Assembly (NCBI GenBank): GCA_001949185.1
Contig: BDGG01000018.1
Location: forward strand, 131,210-195,209
Origin: Ramazzottius varieornatus
Taxonomy: Eukaryota; Tardigrada; Eutardigrada; Parachela; Ramazzottiidae
Direction: 5' to 3'
DNA length: 64,000 bases
The stretch's first letter is position 1, and each line of letters opens with the position of its first letter. The position numbers were made by a program, and so were the translations under genes. This document shows, piece by piece, positions 12,720-23,601 of the stretch. The notes below the pieces were generated by a model that saw only the letters and a program-made list of their open reading frames with translations, did not search any database and had not been told where the DNA came from.

Positions 12720-13300
12720 ATATCAGTTTTGCCAATTCTTACGTTTGGCGGAAGATATGCGGTAAAATCAAAGCTAGAGATGTAATTACCAGTGAAGACG
12801 ACTCTCGGGCCGCTGGATGCCGTTCATCGACGGAATCCCTGATTGCCACAATTTTTTTTGATGGTGGCCTGATATGTGTTCTACTTATAGACCACAAAGA
12901 CGTCACCATAGTTGACGCGTGGGCCAATCTACGCGAGCCCCAAAAAAGCTAGTTTTCGACGCTGGCGGAATGTACCGTGACAGTTGATTTGCTGATCATG
13001 TCCCTCGTAAGTCATGTGACCGGATAGAAGAAATCGTGTGCATTATAACACATTTCAAAACATTCACATTGGATGACCGTATCGGAAGATGCGAATTTTT
13101 TGAAGGGGGGTCGGTCATTATTGGGAGACAGCGTATCATCATTTTCACTCTAGAAAAAAGTGGAAGCGAACTGATGCGAAGGATTTGTCTCCTCACTTCG
13201 CGCCTTATGCCATTAACGTTTCCGTACAGGAATGTCAGCGTCTTCTCAGATCAAATTGTTCAGGGATCGACTAAAGTTTTGGGACCCCAAGGGCAAAGTT
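12720..13300 (+). pseudogene. Decayed inverted copy of the 9.1-9.6 kb ORF
   Basis: Translates in pieces to the same blocks as the 9.1-9.6 kb ORF, including IVDAWANLREPQK, but a single-base loss after CCCCAAAAAAG shifts the frame into a TAG. Further stops follow in the homologous region through 13130. This is clear nucleotide homology with loss of coding capacity. Confidence 0.55.
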
Positions 13301-13359
13301 AAACGGCTGATGCAATCTAGTGTAACAGACATGGAGGAACACGATTCCAAAGTACATTT

Positions 13360-13690
13360 GTCCGTCTAACCAGTGGTCAGGTGACTACCTCAAAAAGTCT
13401 GCAGAGCTCGAAATTTTGAGTGAAAATGTTTTGACATCAGAGTGACGTCATATAGCGTGAGGATGAGCCTGTATCTGTTCGGACGCAAAACCCCTCATGC
13501 GGGGGTGTCTCAGTTAGTAATCACCCCGAGAATTTCGGGAAAGTCTTCCCGGAAGGGCGAACAGTTTTCTAAGATTTCTATCCGTGGCATTGATGCTCCT
13601 TGATACTGCCTACAATTTCATTTCAAAAAAGGGTGGTTCGGAGCCAAAAAAGTTATGCCCAAAAATGGGCTGCCGAAACCCAAATAATGG
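13360..13690. repeat. Dispersed repeat, copy 1 (second copy at 50.4 kb)
   Basis: Shares an ordered series of blocks with 50.38-50.71 kb: ACCAGTGGTCAG, AAAGTCTG, TGAAAxTTTTGACxTCA, AAGGGCGAACAGTTTT, TTCTATC, AAAAAAGTT and GGGC(T/C)GCCG. The spacing is similar. No ORF. Probably an old non-autonomous transposon. Confidence 0.5.
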
Positions 13691-14406
13691 AGGTGGCTGG
13701 TTGGTTGGTTGCTAACCCTGATGCGTTCACAAAGTCGACGTAGTTCACGACGAAGTTAGTTGGAACGTGGTTGAATGACTCATCCCATACGTTTTCGACT
13801 TTTTGAACTGTTTTTGGGTTGTAACGACTAATCTAGGTCTGGGTTGAGAAAAATCGCCTTTATGAACGCTTGTTCATCGTGATGTTAACTACTCGGTATT
13901 TCAAAGGACTGCTACAGCCAGGAGCTCGACCGATGGCTGAGCACCTCACCTACTGTTCCTGGAGAGCAAAGTAGCTTGGTGCAAAGGAGTGGCGTCCGAT
14001 TCGAGGCCTTAAAGCGCGCAGCTGGTCAAACTGCATGCGGCCAGATGACCGTCATCCCGCTGGCCATGGTCCAGCTCTGAAGATCAGAAAGGCTAATATA
14101 TTCATGTTGCTGACTCTCGATGACGATGATATCGCTACGGAGAAAAGCGGTAAAACTTGACAGTAAAAACAACCCTGCCAATCTTGTACGTAACTTACAT
14201 GCCTACCGTTGTAAAAGTTCGTCAAGCGTTTCTTACCTTGTAGAAAACATGACTTCCATATTAACTCACATCTATCTCCAACACCATCAAAACAGCCATA
14301 AAGAAGATAAAAACCGCTGCTTATCACTGTCCTCCAGTTCAAAAAGGCGATCGGTACTTCTTCTTTTCTTCTGTCGCGGACAACGTTTTCCTATACTGGT
14401 CGAAAA

Positions 14407-16275
14407 ATGAAGTCTTCTTCCAGATGGAGGTTTACACTACCAAATTTATTTAGAACAATTTTCCTGTTTGCTCTGGGCTTCTTATCCCTAGTCGAAAGCC
14501 AACTTCGCTTTTCCACAATCAGCCCGTCCTGGCAAAACCGAGCCGCCGTCGGATTCAACAACGACAGCAGTGTCGACCGCCAGATTGCCCATTTTCCTTT
14601 TCCGCCGGCAACATGGTCGCCCTTCGCCACACCGGCCACTTCCTGGTCATGGGCAAACAACCCTCAACCCGGTTTCATGCTCCAGTCCAGCAACATCTCC
14701 TACAACAGCCTTCTGAACAGTAACCAGACCTACTACATTATCGAGCCCAGCACTTCGCCTTTGAAACGGGAACAGATCGCCGACCTGCGTACTCGAGGGA
14801 AAATCGTGCTGGCTCGCTTGTCTATTGGCCAGGCAGACCGTTCGCTTCCATACTGGCAAGCGCAATGGGCTGACCGTCCACCAGAGTTCCTCGATCAAGA
14901 AGACCAAACTCGACCAGGTTACACCAAAATCCTCTCGACACGTTTCAATATGAAAAACATATGTTGGTAATGTAATTAACTTTATTCAAGATAATATTCA
15001 GTTTCCAAAAAGAAGAAAGACAAATCTAAACAAGGAAAAACACGTCAAAAGCTTACGGTATAGATTCAAGTACACAAATTTGATTCAAGCTTTCAGCGTG
15101 CGGGCTGGCATATTAAAATTTGGGATGTGACTTTAGGCCACTTCCGGGTGATGTTTTGGCGACCGCAATGGCAACGCATGATCCTGCGCTATATGCGCGA
15201 ACGGGTGGCGCCGCTGGGCTTCTCGGGGCTGTTGCTAGATGGTGCTGACAGTTACCAGTACTTCACGGAGGACCATCCCCAGGGACGAGACGACATGATC
15301 AACTTGATCCGAACCACCAGGGACCAAGCCAGCGCACTAGGCGGCAACCAAGTCATCATTGTCAACAACGCCGAAGACCTCTACAGCTCCTCGCAGTTCC
15401 GCAGCATGGTCGACGGACTGGCCACGGAAAGTACGTGGTTCGCCAACGACACCGACCTGTCGCTGAGCAATCCTCAGCAGGTGGAGAATGTTTTACGCTT
15501 GTTGAGACAGGCCAGGCGTGACGGCAAAGTCGTCTTGGCTGCCGACTATCCTTCGCGTTCTGACAACATTTGCACCTTTTACGACCGCTGTACCGCTGAA
15601 GGATTTCTCTGCTTGGCTACCGACTACAACTTGACCGGAGCCATTCGTAAGTCGTTCTAGTTCCATCATCGTAAACTCTGTCGTCACAAGACAGTGTAAA
15701 AACAGTGATGCTTGTGCAGTCCACTCGCACAAAAGGCGCACAAAAGGCGCACAAAATTTGCCGAGTAATTTTCAAGACACACAAATCCTTCAGAGTTAAC
15801 GATACTGCTCACCAAGGCCTTTACAGCCGAATACTTGCGACTTGATTGCTTGATTACATCAGTTAAAGCATCGTGTATCGTGTATATTCCGTAATTTTGG
15901 CATGTGGCTTTGCATGCTGTGCGATGAACGTTCGACAGACCTTAAATTAAAACAAAAGATTTTGTAAATATTTCGAGTGAGTGGACTGTAGTGCGATAAT
16001 CGTGCTGCGACAGAGCTTCGAAATCACCTCGCTGTACCAATTAGTGCTTCTTATGTGTTTTAGAGTTTACAGTAAGGTGAAGAGCATCCCACATAGTTAG
16101 GGTTCTTTTTCTTTCAGGAGTGTGTGATCGTCGTCCAAGCACGCCATGGAGTCAGTCCGGTCGCCCCCAGATGAATTACTCCATCATTCCACGCTACAAC
16201 GCTGGCTTCTCCCTACAGACGTCCATTGCTTCACTGTGCATGTCACTTTTTGCCATACTCGCTCTTACTAACTAG
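14407..16275 (+). CDS. Secreted GH114/TM1410-like glycosidase with C-terminal hydrophobic tail
   Basis: Predicted extracellular or surface-anchored glycosidase with the TIM-barrel fold of endo-alpha-1,4-polygalactosaminidases (GH114, TM1410-like). Exons 14407-14917, 15137-15646 and 16118-16275 join in phase to 392 aa. The leader is strongly hydrophobic (LFRTIFLFALGFLSLVES). The barrel shows YYIIEPS, GKIVLARLSIGQAD, RPGHFRVMFWRPQWQ and GFSGLLLDGADSYQYF, matching the family's W-P-G, W-x-x-x-W-Q and GFDGVxLDxxD blocks, then VIIVNNAEDLY and FANDTD. After a short Cys-containing linker the protein ends SIASLCMSLFAILALTN, a tail typical of GPI attachment, though no omega site is assigned. The family is mostly bacterial and fungal, so horizontal origin is possible; the introns show it is host-adapted. 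Substrate is unknown. Confidence 0.72.
15727..15755. repeat. Short tandem repeat in intron 2
   Basis: CACAAAAGGCG is repeated about 2.5 times at an 11-12 bp period inside the second intron of the GH114-like gene. No function is suggested. Confidence 0.5.
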
Positions 16276-18102
16276 ACTCTGTTTTTGTTCTCTGCAGTCA
16301 ACTGTCGTACGCTGAAACTTTTACGCTCTAGCATAAACACGTGTAAATTTCCCATCATCCGCCCCAGCTGCAGCGGCGGGAGGACAGCAGAGGTCGCCGC
16401 AGTTACTGCTCATTGTAATTACCTGCCCATGTACATCCCACTTCCGTGTACATCGGAAGACGTCCACATTTACCAAAATTTGTCGCTCACAGGTACCATC
16501 TCCTCGTTTCGAACGATCAGCTGCAAAGGTTAGCATCGCTCTCTAGCGTCTATCATACACAAACCATCATTCATCTCTCTTAACCATGTGAAAATCGCTC
16601 GTGTGACGCATTCAAGAAGTGAGAATTATTCAACCCAAGAAGTGATTAGTGTATTAACGTTTGATTAAATGGTATTCCGCAGCACTCCTGCATAATCGGG
16701 AAGGGATGGCTTTCAACAGGCTGTACGACCTTAGGATCTTGTGCAAAATGGGAGATCTTACAGTTGCCGCCTTAGCGCTCCTTAGAAAAGACCTAATCGC
16801 ACTGTATTGGAAAATGGGAGCAGAGGGTGAAATTGAAGTTGATTGCATGGTCTGCACCTTTAATTGATCATCTGTTTATCCCACAGGCCACAGCCTCGGT
16901 GCCCAGCGTTAAAAACAACAAGACTCGCTCGGACAACCTAGTCGATCGCCCATCAGTTGTTCCATTATTGGAATGCGGGATCAAGCTTTTTGGTCCGGAA
17001 TGAACATTCAAATCTGGCCAGAGTTGTGGAAAATGAAGGTTGCGAAGGGGCTGCGATGGCGTCGACCTCAGACACCAGGTAGGCGTTCAGCACGAATGCT
17101 CTACGGGGCGCTGGAAGTAGGCAGGCATCACCGGCGGGCTTTCGTTGCCGCCCATTTCCCTGTCAAAGGCATATCGACGATAATCCATACACTTGGCGCC
17201 GCAGGGACCATCCATAAGTCCCTGGCCGTCTGGGCGGCAATGCAACGACGACAGTTGGGAGCCTCGGCGGGACGGTGGCACATGCTGCTCCGCCTAACTG
17301 GCACTAATCAGCTGCCGCCCTTGAACTGCAGGCACTGCATGCCCTGTTGATGTCTTGACACGCTACCGACACACTTTCCATGGCCTTGATTAATCTTTCA
17401 GCATACTGCACATTCACTCTTTCACAAGCCCCCGTTCCGCCCAGCGCCTCACTGTGTCGACTAATCTTCCCCTTCTTACGCAGCAGATCAGCCGTACAAC
17501 AGGCTCATAATTATGCCATCATTTGGCCACAAATAGCAGAGCGGATATGATTCGCCTGTTGACACTACTTGCTCTCATATCAGCCTCCACATCCGCAAGC
17601 CAACATTTGCCCCATCCGGAATACGAAGGAGCTGAGCGGAAGGAAAGCGGCAGACGTTTTGCAGCTAGCAAAGAACCTTCTGGTCTTTCTTATTGTGAAG
17701 CAGTATTTGAGAGTTGGAATATACGAGACTTCAATGCGATATAATGATAGTCTAGCTCGGTGCAAAATGTCATTATTGGCTGTGTCATCTTAGCTTCAAC
17801 CTTCCTTCCTTCTCCCTGCCGTAATCATCGGCTCCTTGATTCCTTCCCTCCACTTGCACCAGTCTCGATCCTTCCCATGCCACCACCTCCAGGCACTTGC
17901 TCACCGTGCCACACATACACACTTTGCCCACTACATAAACCGCGGCACATATTCACCATCCACTTCTTCTTCTACAGTACTCTACCTAGCTCTCGTTGCG
18001 CCATCAACATACTCTTCTTACCTGTAGATCGCTGGAATTTCTGCCTAGAATGGTGGAGTGCACAGTTTGTCCGAGCATTCGTCCGTTATTTGTGTAGCCT
18101 GA
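16276..18102. other. Intergenic, no recognised gene
   Basis: Contains open frames of 125 codons (16973-17350, +) and 146 codons (17760-18200, +), neither with a motif, hydrophobic leader or splice pattern. The latter overlaps the start of the PAW-domain gene in another frame and reads a pyrimidine-rich stretch at 17800-18020, which may be promoter or 5' UTR of that gene. Confidence 0.35.
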
Positions 18103-19979
18103 ATGGCGCCACATATTTCCTCCTACATGGGTATGGATTCCTGCTGCCAGGGAGAACCCGAATATCCCCTGAAGGACAAGTCAGCCATGGCTGGGCCTAA
18201 GCCAATGACCTACGCCAGCCGCAGACTGCGCTACATGCACAGTGGTCGATCCAATTCGGATCGACGACCCAGTGTCCAGCGGGAACGCGATCTTGACAAC
18301 TATTCCCACCGGAGGACGGCCTCCTTGTTCGCCAAAGTTAGCGAGAAGCAGAAGCAGCTGGCGCAGGACGCAGCCGCCCTAACTTCGGGCGCCTTTCACA
18401 TCCTCAACCATGTCATACGCCTGACGGAGGAGGAAGTGGCCCAAGGCAAGCTGCAGCTCAAATACTCCTCCAGGTCCGATGAGTACAAACGCCCCACCGC
18501 TCCCACCTTCTTCAAAGGACAAAGAGGTAAGGATGACCAGCACAACAATTTGCTCGTCCACAGTAAGAGAAAAGGCTTTTCTACGCCTGTACCAATGAAG
18601 GCATCCGTTGGGCGTTGGCAGATGAGGCAGTTAAGTTTAAGGCTTCTTCCCCACCTTCTTGGCAAATCCCATTACTTATCGCACTACTCCTTGTAGGTTT
18701 TTTTGTCAAGTTTATCAGAGTTTGAATGATGATATAAAGCTGAATCTCTTGTGTTAATAGAGCTTGATTTTTGAAAAGGTGTCGAACACAAGGTTTTAGT
18801 GTGTTGATGGATAGGTAACCACCCCTCGTGACATGTCCAAAAATAGACGTGTTATTGGGGGGCTGGACTTGTTGATTTAAGGAGGTCTGGCCGCTAAAGA
18901 GCCGACATTTACCATCGATTTCAAGTGGGAATTGATAGGGCCCATCAAGACTGCTTGGTTACAAGGCAGTCATGTGTTGTTATTTCAGGGTGGAACAGTT
19001 TGGTCTTTGCCGAGCGCAATATGGAGCTGGTGACGGAGCATCGGCAGATCGCCGAGACGGACAAAGTGATGGTCTATCTCTCCCGTAATCCCGGTAGCAT
19101 TTCCTCCTTCATCCAGTGGAAATTTGATTTCAGCGAAACGGGTGAGTGAGCCGCTAACTTCATTACTGCGACTCAAGTGAGCACCCACTCAAAAACGGAT
19201 CCTCGTCCATCACGTTTTTGCCGCTCGATCAAGCATCAGACACGATTGACTCACGTTCCCTACTCCCTGGCCATTTTCCTCCATGCCAACGCTCAGTCAC
19301 TTTGAATCTACTTCGAGTCTCAGGGCAGCCAGATTCTCAGAAGGCCAGGCCCCTCTGCCCGTTCTAGTAACCCACAACATCAAACCAATCAACCATTGCA
19401 AAGCACCACCCTGAAAACCCCCTCTCTGCTTCTTTTCTACGATGATTTTACCATGTCAGATATAGTCCACTACCCGACAGCAAATTTGATGGATACGTCT
19501 GGCCACAGTATTGCTTCCATGCATTACTCGGGCAGACCAACAAAGTAGTCAGATTTGGCGTCGGGTAGGGGGGAGTGTTTCTGACATTATAGCAAAAGTT
19601 CCAACTTTCTGACACACTGTTTGTTCTTCCTACAGGTCTGCGAGTAGATCGGTTCGGCCTTCGGTTTTTGTACGACACTTCGGAAGACGGGTGCGTTCGG
19701 GCTTTCATCAAGGCCGACACGGAGGAGCTGGAAGAGGGAGGTTCGGTCACGTCGGCCACCATGGAGGACAGCCGTGTGGCTGTCTTCTCCTCCCCCACGG
19801 TCCGCTACATTCCGGAAATACACGGCTGGAGCAAGTTCTCCCTTATAGCCGAGCTGTCCTGTAAGCGCGGATCGTGCGTCTTCCATCACTCCCAGCTGTT
19901 CCTTCAAGACCGCGCGCCCGCCTTCTTCGAGACCGATATCAAGAAATATCCCTTCAAAGTTGACATCAGCTTCTTGTGA
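18103..19979 (+). CDS. PAW-domain protein (PNGase C-terminal domain without the catalytic core)
   Basis: Exons 18103-18526, 18989-19141 and 19636-19979 join in phase to 306 aa. Residues about 170-306 match the PAW domain of peptide:N-glycanase (NGLY1), which binds high-mannose glycans: FIQWKFDFSETGLRVDRF, a spaced acidic loop, then FSLIAELSCKRGSCVFHHSQ and LFLQD, paralleling the family's AEL...W-Q-H-x-Q-LF-x-Q ending. Residues 1-165 are basic and polar with a helical stretch (FAKVSEKQKQLAQDAAAL) and show neither the PUB domain nor the transglutaminase core with its Cys-His-Asp triad. The start codon is the first ATG of the open exon, so exons further 5' carrying a catalytic core cannot be excluded, but none is visible to 16.3 kb. 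It may be a glycan-binding relative rather than an enzyme. Confidence 0.62.
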
Positions 19980-21149
19980 AGAGCACACCACCGCTCTTTT
20001 TATACTCCTTCTCACATTCCACCTTGTTTGTCTATCGCTCAGGGATAGTGACTGTGTATACAGACGAACGTGCTTCTCTTGTACATACGCCCATTCTGTC
20101 AGGGATAAATCGCACCTGTTCCCCCACCAAAAATAGCTTTTATCCTACATTCGTCCAAGCCGGAATTCGGAGTACTATCTCAAATACTGCTCTGATTTCT
20201 CCTTTACGATGAAATTTGAGGAGAACTTGGCCGGTAGTGTATTGTCAACAGAAGGTTGAGGCCCGGAAATCGACTGCATGAACGCTCTTACCATGCCAAG
20301 GACCATTAGACTTTACGGCTTCTCAGGATGGCATTATGGGCCAAATGTCATTTCCTTGTACGCTTGACGCGTACGGGGCAATGCAATTGCACTTTACTAC
20401 CCAAGATTAGCGATGGTGTAAATGGCTTTTCCGCTAAGATTGAAATCTACAATAATATCGCTGAAGGTCACTTATTGCGGCATCATTATATCATCATATG
20501 CTGTGTTTCTCCTCAAAGTGACGTCTCATTAAAGCCGCCAACAAGACGTGCGCAGCTGTGATGAGGACCGATGACTTTTCGTCGTATCGATTCTTTCTCG
20601 TCGACATGGTAGCCTTTGATTTGACCTTTCGCCTCTTACCCCACAGCACAGGCATATACGTACGAGCTCTTCCGGTCCTTTGCGGTTGACGGAAGTGGCG
20701 TGTTGGTGAGGACTTTTACGCAACCCAGTTTACGTAGATTAGCAAGAATGTTTGTTTGGCCGGAGAAAAGCCCGAATAAGAACTGTTTCCCGTATTTGGC
20801 CGGCGGCTTGCTTTTTTCTTTCTGCCTTCTCATTAAACACTTCCTGAATTGTGCGGTTGAGATATCGGTCAGCCTTCAACCACGGACAGACTTAGCTCCA
20901 GCACTTGTACTGTATTGATATGAAACACTTTTGTGAGGAAAACTCTGTCTTAGTGCAGGTAAAAGATGGAAGAAAGAAAAGAAGCCATCGATAGGTGGCA
21001 CATTAGCGTAAGGGTCAGTGGAAAGGGGATTGCAATGGAGAGGCTGGGATAAGCGCAGTGGCGTGGCCCGACAAGGCTTTCCAGCAGGTATGTGCCTCGT
21101 TGCTTATAAGCTCATTACAGTCCAGGTACCTGCAAGAAGAAATGGGACA
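19980..21149. other. Intergenic between convergent genes
   Basis: Separates the convergent ends of the PAW-domain gene and the lipid-binding-protein gene. Several short frames occur without motifs. No repeat with clear ends was found. Confidence 0.35.
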
Positions 21150-22411
21150 TCAGTGGCCTCCTGCATTCTCTTGGCGCTGACACAGTCTCAAGGAGCATTC
21201 ATGCACGCTACAAGTTTGACATTCCGGCGGCCAAATTGATGAGCGACCCCCCTTCAACCAGTGAGCACCGTTAATTTGATCAGTGTGGCCCAGCTGGAAT
21301 ATTACCTTCTTGAAACACCTGCGAGCGACAACCGGTCCGCGTCTCAGTTCCTGCAATCAAATCATCATAAAGAGCCACACTGGAATTTGCTTGCACGGAG
21401 AAAAGCTTATTGACGTTCAATGATCGGTGTGTAGCCCGCCTGGGCAGGCGGATTATCGACCGCGTCAGCTTTATCCGCCTCAACGACGCTGAAGTGCTGT
21501 TTAGAGTGCGAACAAGAGAGAGGCTGTATGGAGGTAATGCATAACCCACCAAGTACATCTTGTCGTTCTTGAATTCGCGAATGTACTCGATAAAGTTCTC
21601 CTGCTCGTCCGTCTGCCGCTGTATCAGCCGGTTGCCATCAACAAGGAAAACATTCTGTAATAACAAGGAGAAGAATACTTGACAGTAGGCCGGACGGCGA
21701 TACGTCTTGTTCAGATGGCCATGGAGTGGTGGGCAACCTTCCCAGACCGTCAGGCCTTCATTACAGGGCAGACTATTACGTGGCAGACTGAAAGGTCCTG
21801 GGGGCCTTTTTGTCGCCCACCCTCGAAATGACTGGCTAAATCAGCCCAGTGATTAATGCCGGCCACCACTTACCGATATTTTCCTGCCGTCAGGTGTGGT
21901 CGTAAACCATTCGTGGCCCAGTGTAAACTTCAGCTCTTGCACAGGACGGAAATTAAGCGTCGTTTTCTGCAAAGACCCAGCGGAAATGGCCACTCCACGC
22001 CGACGTTACGCTTTACCGCTCGAATGCACTACCGTAGTGTCAAATTGGAATATAGGTGTGAAATGTCAAATCGATCAGCGCGCCGCGCTGAGCTTACCAT
22101 GTAAAAGTTGTCGCCGTCTTGACGGATTTCCACCACCGGATGTTGATCTAAGATAACCTTTAATTGTTCCTCCGTTAATTGCTGGGCTGAAAGGACAAGC
22201 CATGTGACAAGTCAATAAGATCACATCCGCTCGATCAATAGTCCGGTCCGGTGCGGTCCGGTCCGGATAAGGTGATCATAATCGGCATAGGCTAATTTGT
22301 TTACCGCTGGAGATCATTTGTACCTCGGGCTCGTTCATAAGCTTCCAGGTTGTCGTCGCTCTCGTGCTTGTAAACTCCGCTCCAGTTGTGGCTGGCCGTC
22401 TTCCGCTCCAT
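21150..22411 (-). CDS. Intracellular lipid-binding protein (FABP-like)
   Basis: A ten-strand beta-barrel that carries fatty acids or other small lipids. Minus-strand exons 22411-22324, 22186-22098, 21966-21874, 21654-21550 and 21350-21150 join in phase. Features: NWSGVYKHESDDNLEAYERA, VVEIRQDGDNFYM, KFTLGHEWFTTTPDGRK, NVFLVDGNRLIQRQ, YIREFKNDKMYL and PVVARRCFKK, aligning strand by strand with FABPs, whose chain normally ends at that last block (about 140 aa here). The open frame continues another 51 codons; a donor-like AAG/GTAATA directly after CFKK suggests either an extra intron or a real C-terminal extension. There is no signal peptide, unlike the tardigrade SAHS proteins that share this fold. 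The ATG was chosen because it starts the family's first strand, preceded by stops within a few codons to tens of codons. Confidence 0.78.
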
Positions 22412-23601
22412 TGTGGGGCGGCGCTGAGCAGCTCGTAGGATGAGGTCTTCCGCTGAATACAGACAAATATCCAGCTTAGCCAATAAAAAATGGAAGGACT
22501 TGGGCAGTTACTTCCTGGGAATGCTGGGCCGGGCAGTTAAGTACTTGAGTACCTGACTGGCCGGTTGTGATTGTAGTTTAGACGGTGCGCACTTTGGCAA
22601 GTTTGTCTTGAGCGACTTTGATGTGCGATGATTATGGCCATGTGGAGGAGATTAAGCTGGCGCTTTAATCGCCATCACAAATAAACGAAGAAGTGCTTCT
22701 GCCTTGACGTGAATCACAAAGCCATCGAAACTGGTTTTTTTGTCGAGTGGAGGTCGGCAGCGGGGGTGGCAAGTATCGTCATCTCTTCCTTATGAGCACA
22801 ATCACTTTGTGCCGCGCCATGCATAACCATTATGACGCTTCGTACTCTCAACTCACAACCATCTTCCATTACAAAACAAACTTAAATGCTAGCTGATGTC
22901 ATCGGCGTCTCTTCCTGCTGAGAATGGAGAAAGTTGGTCGCAGAAAAGAGAAACAGCTGCTCAAAATCGAAGGGCATAATTGCACAGCGGTGCTGGCAAG
23001 GGTTATGATGAAGAATCACTTCCGGCGGGGTTTGAAGTCGCCAAGTGAATGTTCCGATTATACCTCCATGTTCAAAATAAACTCATCTCCCCGACGCATA
23101 TTGCTTCAAGTTCCCATTTTCTCATAAAGCACAAGGCTGCGCAATAGTGTATGTGTTTCATGCACTCGTCAGGAGACTGTAGAGAATTCCCAATTTATCG
23201 GGATTTCTGGTAAAAGGCACTCAGCTCCGCATAGCGAGTACGGGTTATTTGGTAAAAGCAAACAAGGTAGACAGAGGTATTTGGGGAAGTGTTAATTTTG
23301 ATGAAATGATGGATTTATTCAATGACCGCTTTGTATTACGGTGTTCTGAAGGGTGGCTGATACCAGTCTTGACTAGTGAGAGCGAGAGACGCAGTGGCGC
23401 CTTTTCGAACATTTTCGCAGGTCAGGTCTCCGCTGAGGTGCATGTATGGTAGCCGGAGGCCATCATGCAAACCACGACCAGTCAGCTTCTGGTACACGTG
23501 GACAGAAAAGCTTGCTTCAACTATCTTTTGTCCTCTTTGTGCAAATATATACCGTCGTTATTTGACTTTGTCCGATTTCAAAGTAAGGAGCTTGCAGAAA
23601 G
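22412..23601. other. Intergenic between divergent genes
   Basis: Probably holds the promoters of the lipid-binding gene (-) and the chromodomain gene (+). A small CGGTCCGGTGCGGTCCGGTCCGG repeat lies just inside, at 22243-22265, in the first intron of the former. A TTGCAG acceptor at about 23591-23596 just before the chromodomain ATG suggests a 5' UTR intron. No separate gene recognised. Confidence 0.35.

Noticed and set aside
21150-22411. Calling the lipid-binding gene a tardigrade SAHS protein
   Set aside because: The fold is shared, but there is no signal peptide and the sequence motifs match cytosolic FABPs at least as well.
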